Notes under the pieces: generated by a model
Told to the model about the DNA's origin: nothing
The model's database searches: none
Seen by the model: only the letters and a program-made list of their open reading frames with translations
In this document: one piece after another, positions 45,501 through 56,674 of the stretch
Position numbering within the stretch: position 1 is the stretch's first letter
Layout: the number at the start of each line of letters is the position of its first letter
Program-made: the position numbers and the translations under genes
Assembly (NCBI GenBank): GCA_036365145.1
Contig: JAEOAD010000052.1
Coordinates: 12,709,501 to 12,773,500, forward strand
Length of the DNA: 64,000 nucleotides
Direction: 5' to 3'
Source of the DNA: Orientallactaga sibirica
Taxonomy: Eukaryota; Chordata; Mammalia; Rodentia; Dipodidae

Positions 45501-46804
45501 GAGCTGTTCAGTGCTGAGTGAATGGCTGGGAGACTATACCACCAAGTCCATGGTTATGGACCCAGGTCCTTGTGTCTTAGGATCTCACAGCCCTTCAGCT
45601 GGCACCAAGGATGATTACCTTGGAAAACAGAGTCAGGAGAGCACAGGGCATGCTGGATGTGAGAGCGGGGGCAGGATGGCACGTTGTGACTAAATCCCCT
45701 GGGTTGGAGGAGACCTTGAAATGCTGCTGGAGATTGGATGGGGTTTCTCCTGCTTGCGCCTCAGGGAGGTAAAAAGGGAGGGCAGATTTTATGTTTTGGA
45801 ATTTGGAATTTCATTGCCAATGAAATAATCCAAAAGTGGGGATACAGTAATTATTAGGGAACCTGAAAAGCAAGCACATTCCACATATTTGGCTATCTCA
45901 AACTCTGAAAAGAATCAGCATCACACTGTTTCATTGTTCACCCATCAACCCTTTTCCCTCCAGTCTTGCAATAAGGCTTCAGCAGACAGGGTACCAGGAG
46001 AGAAACGTGAGTCCACAACAGGAAATGTTCAGACTTGGAGAATCCGTGATTGCATCATTAAAAAGAAGTGTGTGTCGGGGTCATTTCTTTTCCCGGAATC
46101 TCATAATACTTCAATTGTAATTTACTTATGGTAATCAGTTTCAAACATTGTGAACAGGACAGAAAAACAGAAGCACCGGATTTTTAAAAAAGCCAAGGAC
46201 ATCATTCAACCTTCTGGACAAATGGGGAAAGTGAGGCTGGACTGCATTATGTGCTATAGGCCCCGATTTGTACCAAGAGTTAAAGGTAACGTTGAGAACA
46301 GAGTCCAGGCTCCAGATTCTGTTCTGTTTACACTGAGCCATGTTCAGAACCAGCACATTTTCTGTTCAGTTAAATGGTGAACGTCATTACCTGTGCTCTA
46401 CATTCTCCCACCCCCACCCCCGGCAGTGAGTTAGCCAAATGCCTGATGACTATGTCAGATGAGGCATTGATTGTCGTTTCTCTTTTTCTTTCTTCTTACT
46501 CTTCCATGTCCTCTGCTCTGTCACCCCAAAGGGGAAAATCGTCCACGAAGCTGTTGTAAACTTGTGTAGCAAACATGGATGCACACTCCTTGAGCTACAG
46601 GCAAGATAGCTTTTTATTCCGATGCATTCAGCATTCCAGAAACAGATACTCTTCTTCTTTCTGCCCGATCATTCTCCTCCGTTTTATTTCACATGAGTAT
46701 AATGGCATCTGAAGCAATGCTGACTTCTAAATCTAGCAGGGAAACAGGACCGCATAACACAGAAGGGATGGCCGCGTGAGTCACTGTATACAGATCTTCA
46801 TATC
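42501..46804. other. longest repeat-poor block
   Basis: Over 4.3 kb I recognise no SINE or L1. 44160-44640 is AT-rich with paired homeodomain-like motifs (see findings). 42990-43345 is GC-rich with a roughly 114-codon frame that lacks any domain. The low repeat load is the only sign that part of this block may be under constraint. Confidence 0.45.
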
Positions 46805-46955
46805 GCACGCACCCTCACAGGATCTCTTGGAGCTCCACAATGTGCACCTGCGTTTCACAGGCAAGGAGCCGAGCCTCAGAGAGGGTGAGGTTACAACTTA
46901 TATAAGGCCATTTGCTAAAGAAGAGGAACAGGTGGTATTTGAACCTGCGGTTAAT
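46805..46955 (-). mobile_element. MIR fossil
   Basis: 'cgtttcacaggcaaggagc', 'gagcctcagagagggtgag' and 'tatttgaacctgcggtt' give the antisense MIR order. Confidence 0.55.
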
Positions 46956-47088
46956 GGGCCCTCATGTTCATGCTATTTTCATCCCACCAGGCCCGAGTGC
47001 TGGTAGGCGGCTAAAGGCCAATGGTGTTAGAATTTTAGAGGTGCTTAAGGCAGTCACAACAGAAACATGTTAGAGCACAAATAATTTA

Positions 47089-47305
47089 AGGGCTGGAGAG
47101 ATGGCTTAGTGGTTAAGGCGCATGCCTGCACAGCCTAATGACCCAGGTTCAATTCTCCAGGTCCCATGTAAGCCAGATGCCCATGGTGGCACATGTGTCT
47201 GGAGTTCGGGTGCAGTGGGCATGCCCATTCTCATTCTCTCTCTGTCTCTCTCTCCCTCTCTTTCTGTCCCTAATAAATAAAAATAAATCTTAAAAAATAA
47301 AAAAA
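47089..47305 (+). mobile_element. tRNA-derived B2-like SINE
   Basis: Plus-strand copy from 'gggctggagagatggcttag' to 'aataaataaaaataaatc'. A short stretch is missing from the 'ggctggaggccctgg' region. Confidence 0.93.
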
Positions 47306-47439
47306 CTAATTTAAAAAGGTGAATCTCATATACAAAAACCCCCATGAAATACATAGGAGAGACACAGGAATGAACAAATGTAAGCAGAGCCCTTGTTTTG
47401 GATAGAATATGTAAATATCAGTATGTTGGTTCTGCTTAA

Positions 47440-47765
47440 CTTAATTTATAAATTTAATGTAATTGCAGTGCAATTGACCAAAGTATGAAAAAAAATTATA
47501 TTGAAAGTTCATGTGAGAAAAACACACACACAGATAGCCATGAAACTGAGAAATGTGAGGACAGGGGGCACTTTGAAGGGCCAAGTCCTAGAAGATATTA
47601 AAAGACGTGACAAAGTGTCTATAATTAAAACAGTAAAGTCCTGGCACACTGATAATCAAATTCATGGATTAGAATAGAAAGTTCAGAAACCAAATCCATG
47701 CAAAACTTAGTATATGACAAAAGTGGCATGTTAAATCACAGAGAAATACACACATCTGGTTGGAT
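47440..47765 (+). mobile_element. L1 fragment (3' part of ORF2)
   Basis: 'gtctataattaaaacagtaa', 'gtcctggcacactgataatc', 'tagaatagaaagttcagaaa' and 'gtatatgacaaaagtggcat' follow the order of the C-terminal ORF2 coding region of mammalian L1. It is decayed with no open frame. Confidence 0.6.
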
Positions 47766-48441
47766 ATCTGTACAGGTACCAAGAATTTTGTCACTCTCTT
47801 TTTTCATGAAAATACCAGTCATACTGGAAAAAGTCATGTCAGGAATGTGGAAATCAAGTAGAAAATGGTAAAAATGAGGGCATATATTTACTTGTGGGTA
47901 CTAAGTGTGTGCTCTTTGTGTAGCGGTGAGATGCTGTTGAGAAGCGCTGTGATTTCCCCGTGGAAGAATCAGCCAGGAAAAGGAGCGGCATTGCTGTCCC
48001 AGGGAATGGACTTGGTACAGGGGAGAAGCAACACCCAGGGTGTGGTCAGCACAGTGGCTCATCAGTGGACCATGAACAGGGAAAGCCTGCCAGTCCAAGG
48101 TTTTGATCCCAGACTAAGGTGCACAGATGTCAGATCAGGGTGACATTTAACGAATGAAGAGATTCTAGAACTGGCAGTCTTAGGAGCATTGGGTAAGCTC
48201 TTCACCAACTTCTGACAGGCCACCAAACACTGTCTCGTGGGTGTCTCAGGGAAAGTTCAAGAGGGCATGGGAAAGAAGAGTCAAAACTGGATGAACTTGC
48301 AGTGCTCGAACACAGCAGAGGAGAAAGCCTAAGGAATGAGGTGTCAGAAAATAAACTCGGCACATTAGTTGTCTCCTAACATATGAGATTCCCTGAGAGC
48401 CCCTGGCTTTCAAACAGAAAGTGACAGCAGAAGTATTGATG
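47766..48441. other. unique non-coding sequence
   Basis: No recognised repeat or gene. Confidence 0.5.
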
Positions 48442-48866
48442 GCTACTCACCATACGGGAGATTCTGAGATTCCATAGTCCCCATAGGGGAGATTCTGAGA
48501 TTCCATAGTCCCCACAGGGGAGATTCTGAGATTCCGTAGTCCCCATAGGGGAGATTCTGAGATCCTACCCACCATAGAAGAGATTCTGAGATCCTGTAGT
48601 CCTCATAGGGGAGATTCTGAGATTCCGTAGTACCCATAGGGGAGATTCTGAAATCCTGTAGTCACCATAGGGGAGATTCTGAGATCCTACCCACCATAGA
48701 GGAAATTCTGAGATCTTACTCACCATAGGGGAGATTCTGAGATCCTAACCCACCATAGAGGAGATTCTGAGATCTTACTCACCATAGGGGAGATTCTGAG
48801 ATCCTAACCCACCATAGAGGAGATTCTGAGATCTTACTCACCATAGGGGAGATTCTGAGATCCTAT
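48442..48866. repeat. minisatellite, 14 copies of a 29-31 bp unit
   Basis: Fourteen copies share the core 'gagattctgaga' preceded by 'ccatagrgg'. The left copies are 31-bp units ending 'ttccgtagtcc'. The right copies alternate between a form with 'atcctaaccca' and a form with 'atcttactca', giving a dimer of about 60 bp. The minus-strand frame of about 64 codons here is periodic and not a gene. Confidence 0.96.
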
Positions 48867-48954
48867 ACTTTAAGGCAAGTAACCTTGTCTCCCTCCCCCT
48901 TTCCCATGCTAGGCATTACCAATAATTTAAATTTCTAACAAAAATATGAGTTGT

Positions 48955-49157
48955 GGGTCTGCAGAGATGGCTCAGTGGTTAAAAGTGCTTGCTTATAAAG
49001 TCTGACAGCTTGGGTTTAGTTCCCAGTAGTCATGTAAAACCAGGCATACAAATGGTGCATGTATGTGGAAATTGTTTGCAGTGGCAGGTGACCCTGATGT
49101 ACTTATTCTCTCTCTCTGTCCCCCTCCCTCTCATAAATAAATAAATAAATATTTTTT
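48955..49157 (+). mobile_element. tRNA-derived SINE, diverged
   Basis: Plus-strand copy with 'gcagagatggctcagtggtt', B box 'gggtttagttccc', a CT-rich part and an (AAAT)n tail. Confidence 0.85.
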
Positions 49158-49446
49158 AGTTCTCCATTCGTCTAGTAATGGACATCTGGGTTGATTCCAG
49201 CTCTTCGCTATTATGAATTGAGCAGCTATAAACATGGTTGAGCAAATATCTCTGACCTGTAATGTGGAGCTTTTAGGGCAAATGCCCAATAAGTGAATAA
49301 CTGGGTCTGTTCATAACTCTGTGGTCGTCCTTTTTAGGAGTCTCCATATTGCTTTCCATAGTGGTTGTACCAGCTTACATCCCCACCAACCTCACCAGCA
49401 TTTGTTATCATTAGATTTGCTTTCCTTACTGGGTGAAATCTCATAG
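49158..49446 (-). mobile_element. L1 fragment (ORF2 end, antisense)
   Basis: 'atggacatctgggttgattc', 'cagctcttcgctattatgaa' and 'ttgctttccatagtggttgt' match the well-known antisense text of the end of L1 ORF2. Opposite orientation to the fragment at 47440. Confidence 0.75.
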
Positions 49447-49957
49447 CTGGAAGCAAGGGAGCACTCCAGGACTGAACAATGGCGCTAAGTTATCGTGATC
49501 TCTCACCCAAGATCTCAGAAAGGGTCAGCATAAGTAAGCATGCTTCAGTAACGATACGCTGTCCAACCAGAAATGCACTCCACAAATGCAATTGTGAGGA
49601 AACTGAACAAACCCCAACACAGAGAAATGCCTTGAAAATGATCCTCGACTATTTCAATAAAATTTATGCAAGGCAAGTGACCTGTACTCTTCACAGAATC
49701 AACTACATGAACAACGAAGACAAAGGCTGAGAAACTGCTTCAACCAAGGAGGACCAACAAAGTGACCAGTTAACTCACTGCATTACCTTGTTCCTATAAA
49801 TGTCATTGGGACAACTGAGCAACTGGAAAATAATCTACAGTTAGATAAAATATATTAATGTCAAATTTCTTGAATTATAACTCTACTGTGGTTTTATAAG
49901 AGGTTATCACTGTTTTTAGGAAAGAGCCATTCAAGTATTAAAGGTAAAGGGTCCTGT
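49447..49957. other. unassigned sequence, 3' part may be an ancient repeat
   Basis: 49795-49950 ('gtcattgggacaactgagca', 'ctctactgtggttttataag', 'gtttttaggaaagagcc') recalls an ancient dispersed mammalian repeat end. An 83-codon frame at 49479-49730 has no known domain. Confidence 0.35.
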
Positions 49958-50019
49958 GTGTGTGTATGTGTGTGTGTGTTGTGTGTGTGTGTATGTGTGT
50001 GTGTGTGTATGTGTGTGTG
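49958..50019. repeat. interrupted (GT)n microsatellite
   Basis: GT dinucleotides with occasional AT interruptions. Confidence 0.95.
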
Positions 50020-50126
50020 AGAAACAATGTTTTATTAAGGCCTTTCATGTATTATGGTAAGAATTCAATTGCTTTTTAGTAAAAATATAAGATATACACT
50101 ACTTTTGCATGGAATATATATTTACT

Positions 50127-50282
50127 TTTTTTTTTTTTGGTTTGTCGAGGTAGGGTCTCACTCTAGCCCAGGCTGACCTCGAATTCACTATGTAGTCTCA
50201 GGGTGGGCTTGAACTCACAGCAGTCCTCCTACCTCTGCCTCCCAAGTTCTGGGATTAAAGGCATGTGCCATCACACCCGGCC
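50127..50282 (-). mobile_element. B1 SINE
   Basis: Antisense B1 from poly(T) to 'catgtgccatcacacccg'. Confidence 0.95.
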
Positions 50283-50341
50283 CTATTTTAAGTTTTTAAT
50301 AACCCTTTTGGAAGTAATATTTTTAATATAAAAACAAAACT

Positions 50342-50575
50342 GAGCTGGAGAGATAGCTTAGTGGTTAAGGTACTTGCCTGTAAAGCCAAAGGACTCAGGT
50401 TCGATTCCCCAGGACCCATGTTAGCCAGATGTACAAGATGGCATGTGCATCTGGAATTCATTTGCAGTGGCTGGGGGCCCTGGTGCACCTATTCTCTCCC
50501 TCCCTCCCACTCTCTCTCTTTCTCTCTGCATCTTTCTCTCTCTCTCTCAAATAAATAAATGAATAAATATTTTTT
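50342..50575 (+). mobile_element. tRNA-derived B2-like SINE
   Basis: Plus-strand copy with B box 'ggttcgattcc' intact and an AAATAAAT tail. Confidence 0.94.
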
Positions 50576-52222
50576 TAAACTTTATTATATTTGTAAAAAA
50601 TATTCAAAAATAAACCTAACCTATGTACATTGTTTATAATGAACTCTTTCTTCTCATTCCTAATGCTGCCCTTTCCATCCTCACCCTCAGCCTTTCCTGG
50701 TCGTAGCCCACCTCGCACATGGTAAATTGCACACAGATACACCATACTTAGCCATGGACAACATCAGCTGACCTGAATCCTTTTCTTTTCTTTCTTCTAA
50801 GAATCATGTCACCACTTCCAATTCCTCTAGCATCGCAGTTTTACTTACAACTCTGCATCTCATGACAGCCTTTGACCATACTGAAATCTCTTAACCTGTG
50901 CTCAGGTCTCTCGGTGTCGGTGTCACGCTCTCAGGAGACGACACCAACCCCCCAGCCCTGCTGCGTTTCCTTCCCCTCCCTTTGCCTCTCAGCCTCTGTG
51001 AGCAGGACTTTCATGTTGCCAAGGTGCAGCATCTGCATTCTAGTTTGGAACTGCAGTTATGTGTGCGTGTGCTTTGCTTTGACTCTAAGTGGTGCTAAAT
51101 ATGGGCCCGGCACAAAGGTTTGATGTTACGAAGTGGTGCTGTTGATTGCAGCCAATTAATCGCAGCACTCCAGTTTTCCTCGGTGGTTGCCGTGTCTTTT
51201 GTGCTGCTTGAAGAAAAATCTCCAATGACATGATTCCTTCTTACATTTCACCAATTGATCAAAACGATGTCATTTTTTTTTTGTTGTTGTTGTTGCAGAT
51301 TTCATCCTTGGACATTGTGTTTCCTGTGGCTGCCTTTTCGCGACCCCGTCCATAATCCATGTAGGGGCTGCTTTACATGTTTCTTGTAAAGGGAAGAAAC
51401 TAGTATTTTTTCACTTTATTACCATTTAATCTCTCTTTTTTATTGTTATTCACAGCCCATTTCATTTCTTCCTCAAGGACAATGATCTCCTGTTCTTTGT
51501 TGGACCAGCTGCCTCATATTTGGACCATAAGTTTCTTGAGAGCTTTTCTTTTCCCCTAGGGCGATCTAAGTGCCTTCCTTTATCTACTTCCACGCTTTTA
51601 TCATTCCTAAAGTGTTTGCAACCTGTTCTACCCTGTCCCTTCTCAGCAGCTCTCCCTCCCACTCCTGAGTGTTTGTTTTTCTTAGAACTTTCTTTCTTCT
51701 AATGCTTTCTTTCTCTGACCCATTCTCCTCTGGTTGCCAGGCCTGTTTCACAGTCATCATGCCAGACTTTTTATATTGCTTCCCAGGGGTTGTTTTTTTT
51801 TTTTTCCTTTTTATTTCCAATTCTATTCTGTGGAGGTATAACCTAAAATACTTCTGAGAAGCAGAGGCATGCAATCTAAGTTTCTTAAGATTCTGTCTGT
51901 TTTAAACTACTTTCCTTCTTCTTTCTCGTTGAATAATCCGTTGCCTGGTTATACAATTGTAGCTGGCAAACGAGCCTGTCTTAGCTCTTGAGGCATTCTT
52001 CCATTACGTTCTACCATCCGCTCCGTGATGAGAGATAATGGTGCATGCCTAGGTTTGTTTCTGATAGTGTGCCGAACCCCGAACCCCAACAATTCCATTC
52101 CCTTCTGTTGGCTTGGTGGTTGTGACTCTAGATCTGGGTAAGTTTCCTTCATCATCCTCAATGCTATCTTCTCTCTCTTAGGAACTCTTGCCATTAAAGA
52201 CACACTTTCTCTTTCAGTGCTA
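50576..52222. other. unique sequence
   Basis: Mostly pyrimidine-rich unique DNA. 51120-51250 is repeat-free and holds 'gccaattaatcgcagc' (see findings). No gene recognised. Confidence 0.45.
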
Positions 52223-52290
52223 GGGATCGAAGCCAGGGCCTTATACATTCTTAGCAAGCCCTTTACCACTGAGCCATATCCTCAGCCTGG
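52223..52290 (-). mobile_element. ID SINE
   Basis: 'agggatcgaagccagggcct', 'cattcttagcaagccctt' and 'accactgagccatatcctca' give an antisense ID head. Confidence 0.75.
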
Positions 52291-52315
52291 ATACAGACTT
52301 CTGAATTGGCTGCCC

Positions 52316-52354
52316 TTTTTTTTTTTTTTTTTTTTTTGTTAGTATATTTTATTT

Positions 52355-52399
<45 letters not shown>

Positions 52400-52546
52400 G
52401 GCACTCCAGGGCCTCCAGCCATTGCAAACAAACTCCAGATGCATGCACCCCCTTGTGCATCTGGCTTACGGGGGTCCTGGAGAATCGAACTGGGATCCTT
52501 TGGCTTTATAGGCAAATACCTTAACCACTAAGCAATCTCTCCAGCC
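52316..52546 (-). mobile_element. tRNA-derived B2-like SINE
   Basis: Minus-strand copy with poly(T), an (AG)n tail, and the right end 'aagcaatctctccagcccc'. Confidence 0.94.
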
Positions 52547-52609
52547 CCGCCGTGTGTTATTTTCTCTCATAGTTTGCAGCCCTTTGCCTTCTTCTTCTAC
52601 CTTTTATTT

Positions 52610-52799
52610 TAAATATTTTTTTATTTGCAAGGAATGAGAGAGAGAGAATGGGCACACCAGGGCCTCTTGTTACTGTGAACAAACTCCAGATGCATGCGCC
52701 ACTTTGTGCATCTGGCTTTACATGGGCACTGGGGAATTGAACCCTGGTTGTTAGGCCTTGCAAGGCAAGCGCCCTAACTGCTGAGCCATCTCTCCAGCC
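52610..52799 (-). mobile_element. tRNA-derived B2-like SINE
   Basis: Minus-strand copy just upstream of the big array, ending 'gctgagccatctctccagcc'. Confidence 0.93.
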
Positions 52800-52925
52800 T
52801 CTTCTTCTTCCTTTTGAAAGTAGTCCCTGCTTTATCATCTAGTGATTTTATTTATTAAATTTTACTTTGAGAATTGTGTTTTTGGCATTTGTTTACTGTT
52901 CTGTGATACTTAAAAAAAAATGGTG

Positions 52926-55900
52926 CCCTGAGTTAGGCATGGATGTATGTTTGTGTGTCCTGAGTCAGGCATGGATGTATGTTTGTGTGTCCTGAGTCAG
53001 GGATGGATGTATGTTTGTATGTCCTGAGTCAGGCATGGATGTATGTTTGTGTGTCCTGAGTCAGGGACGGATGTATGTTTGTGTGTCCTGAGTCAGGGAT
53101 GGATGTATGTGTTTGTGTGCCCTGAGTCAGGGACGGGATGTATGTTTGTGTGTCCTGAGTCAGGGATGGATGTATGTTTGTGTGTCCTGAGTCAGGGACG
53201 GGATGCATGTTTGTGTGTCCTGAGTCAGGGACGGATGTATGTTTGTGTGTCCTGAGTCAGGGATGGATGTATGTTTGTGTGTCCTGAGTCAGGCATGGAT
53301 GTATGTTTGTGTGCCCTGAGTCAGGGACGGGATGTATGTTTGTGTGTCCTGAGTCAGGGATGGATGTATGTTTGTGTGTCCTGAGTCAGGCATGGATGTA
53401 TGTTTGTGTGTCCTGAGTCAGGCATGGATGTATGTTTGTGTGTCCTGAGTCAGGGATGGATGTATGTTTGTGTGTCCTGAGTCAGGGATGGATGTATGTT
53501 TGTGTGTCCTGAGTCAGGGATGGATGTATGTTTGTGTGTCCTGAGTCAGGCATGGATGTATGTTTGTGTGTCCTGAGTCAGGCATGGATGTATGTTTGTG
53601 TGTCCTGAGTCAGGGATGGATGTATGTTTGTGTGTCCTGAGTCAGGGATGGATGTATGTTTGTGTGTCCTGAGTCAGGGATGGATGTATGTTTCTGTGTC
53701 CTGAGTCAGGCATGGATGTATGTTTGTGTGTCCTGAGTCAGGCATGGATGTATGTTTGTGTGTCCTGAGTCAGGGATGGATGTATGTTTGTGTGTCCTGA
53801 GTCAGGGATGGATGTATGTTTGTGTGTCCTGAGTCAGGGACGGATGTATGTTTGTGTGTCCTGAGTCAGGGATGGATGTATGTTTGTGTGTCCTGAGTCA
53901 GGGATGGATGTATGTTTGTGTGTCCTGAGTCAGGCATGGATGTATGTTTGTGTGTCCTGAGTCAGGGATGGATGTATGTTTGTGTGTCCTGAGTCAGGGA
54001 TGGATGTATGTTTGTGTGTCCTGAGTGTGTCCTGAGTCAGGGATGGATGTATGTTTGTGTGTCCTGAGTCAGGCATGGATGTATGTTTGTGTGTCCTGAG
54101 TCAGGGATGGATGTATGTTTGTGTGTCCTGAGTCAGGGATGGATGTATGTTTGTGTGTCCTGAGTCAGGGATGATGTATGTTTGTGTGTCCTGAGTCAGG
54201 GACGGATGTATGTTTGTGTGTCCTGAGTCAGGGATGGATGTATGTTTGTGTGTCCTGAGTCAGGGATTTGTGTGTCCTGAGTCAGGGATGGATGTATGTT
54301 TGTGTGTCCTGGATGTGTTTGTGTGTCCTGAGTCAGGGATGGATTGTTTATGTGTCCTGAGTCAGGCATGGATGTCCTGAGTCAGGCATGGATGTATGTT
54401 TGTGTGTCCTGAGTCAGGGATGGATGTATGTTTGTGTGTCCTGAGTCAGGGATGGATGTATGTTTTGTGTCCTGAGTCAGGGATGGATGTATGTTTCTGT
54501 GTCCTGAGTCAGGCATGGATGTATGTTTGTGTGTCCTGAGTCAGGCATGGATGTATGTTTGTGTGTCCTGAGTCAGGATGGATGTATGTTTGTGTGTCCT
54601 GAGTCAGGGATGGATGTATGTTTGTGTGTCTGAGTCAGGGATGGATGTATGTTTGTGTGTCAGTCAGGGATGGATGTATGTTTGTGTGTCCTGAGTCAGG
54701 GATGGATGTATGTTTGTGTGTCCTGAGTTCAGTCAGGGATGGATGTATGTTTGTGTGTCCTGAGTCAGGGATGGATGTATGTTTGTGTGTCCTGAGTCAG
54801 GGCTGGATGTATGTTTGTGTGTCCTGAGTCAGGCATGGATGTATGTTTGTGTGTCCTGAGTCAGGTGGATGTATGTTTGTGTGTCCTGAGTCAGGCATGG
54901 ATGTATGTTTTGTGTCCTGAGGCAGGCATGGATGTCATGGATGTATGTTTGTGTGTCCTGAGTCAGGCATGGATGTATGTTTGTGTGTCCTGAGGCAGGC
55001 ATGGATGTATGTTTGTGTGTCCTGAGTCAGGGATGGATGTATGTTTGTGTGTCCTGAGTCAGGCATGGATGTATGTTTGTGTGTCCTGAGTCAGGGATGG
55101 ATGTATGTTTGTGTGGATGAGTCAGGGATGGATGTATGTTTGTGTGTCCTGAGTCAGGGATGGATGTATGTTTCTGTGTCCTGAGTCAGGCATGGATGAT
55201 GTTTGTGTGTCCTGAGTCAGGCATGGATGTATGTTTGTGTGTCCTGAGTCAGGGATGGATGTATGTTTGTGTGTCCTGAGTCAGGGATGGATGTATGTTT
55301 GTGTGTCCTGAGTCAGGGATGGATGTATGTTTGTGTGTCCTGAGTCAGGGATGGATGTATGTTTGTGTGTCCTGAGTCAGGGATGGATGTATGTTTGTGT
55401 GTCCTGAGTCAGGCATGGATGTATGTTTGTGTGTCCTGAGTCAGGGACGGATGTATGTTTGTGTGTCCTGAGTCAGGGATGGATGTATGTTTGTGTGTCC
55501 TGAGTCAGGGATGGATGTATGTTTGTGTGTCCTGAGTCAGGCATGGATGTATGTTTGTGTGTCCTGAGTCAGGGATGGATGTATGTTTGTGTGTCCTGAG
55601 TCAGGATGGATGTATGTTTGTGTGTCCTGAGTCAGGGATGGATGTATGTTTGTGTGTCCTGAGTCAGGGATGGATGTATGTTTGTGTGTCCTGAGTCAGG
55701 CATGGATGTATGTTTGTGTGTCCTGAGTCAGGGATGGATGTATGTTTGTGTGTCCTGAGTCAGGGAATGGATGTATGTTTGTGTGTCCTGAGTCAGGCAT
55801 GGATGTATGTTTGTGTGTCCTGAGTCAGGGATGGATGTATGTTTGTGTGTCCTGAGTCAGGGATGGATGTATGTTGTGTGTCCTGAGTGGATGGATGTAT

Positions 55901-56674
55901 GTTTGTGTGTCCTGAGTCAGGGATGGGATGTGGAGTGATGGATGTATGTTTGTGTGTCCTGTCCTGTGTCCTGAGTCAGGCATGGATGTATGTTTGTGTG
56001 TCCTGAGTCAGGGCTGGATGTATGTTTGTGTGTCCTGAGTCAGGCATGGATGTATGTTTGTGTGTCCTGAGTCAGGGACGGGATGTATGTTTGTGTGTCC
56101 TGAGTCAGGCATGGATGTATGTTTGTGTGTCCTGAGGCAGGCATGGATGTATGTTTGTGTGTCCTGAGGCAGGGATGGATGTATGTTTGTGTGTCCTGAG
56201 TCAGGCATGGATGTATGTTTGTGTGTCCTGAGGCAGGTATGGATGTATGTTTGTGTGTCCTGAGTCAGGTATGGATGTATGTTTGTGTGTCCTGAGTCAG
56301 GCATGGATGTATGTTTGTGTGTCCTGAGTCAGGCATGGATGTATGTTTGTGTGTCCTGAGTCAGGGATGGATGTATGTTTGTGTGTCCTGAGTCAGGTAT
56401 GGATGTATGTTTGTGTGTCCTGAGTCAGGGATGGATGTATGTTTGTGTGTCCTGAGTCAGGGCTGGATGTATGTTTGTGTGTCCTGAGTCAGGGCTGGAT
56501 GTATGTTTGTGTGTCCTGAGTCAGGGCTGGATGTATGTTTGTGTGTCCTGAGTCAGGGATGGATGTATGTTTGTGTGTCCTGAGTCAGGGATGGATGTAT
56601 GTTTGTGTGTCCTGAGTCAGGGCTGGATGTATGTTTGTGTGTCCTGAGTCAGGGATGGGATATATGTTTGTATG
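52926..56674. repeat. large 32-bp minisatellite with an AP-1 site per unit
   Basis: About 115 head-to-tail copies of a 32-bp unit fill 3.75 kb. The unit reads 'cctgagtcagggatgg' then 'atgtatgtttgtgtgt'. Nearly every unit holds a perfect TGAGTCA, the consensus AP-1/TRE site, inside the near-palindrome CCTGASTCAGG. Main variants at the base after 'cagg' are GATGG, CATGG, GACGG and GCTGG; a few units read GAGGCAGG and have lost the site. Because 32 is not a multiple of three and the unit contains TGA, frames stop every few units, so apparent proteins of 60-98 residues are artefacts. Some units are shortened or fused, mainly 54000-54960 and 55860-55980. Whether it binds AP-1 factors is inference. 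Confidence 0.97.

Noticed and set aside
48443..48637. Repetitive 64-codon minus-strand frame
   Set aside because: It is a translation of the 29-31 bp minisatellite and ends when unit length changes.
53043..55000. Cysteine- and valine-rich repeat proteins in the 32-bp array
   Set aside because: The frames come from periodic sequence. The unit is not a multiple of three and holds a TGA, so stops recur every few units, and no conserved start or domain exists.
56008..56304. 98-codon minus-strand frame rich in His/Thr/Asn
   Set aside because: It is the antisense translation of the same array and is limited only by chance indels between units.
52926..56674. CRISPR-like array with 32-bp repeats
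   Set aside because: The units are directly adjacent with no unique spacers, and the genome is mammalian. It is a minisatellite.
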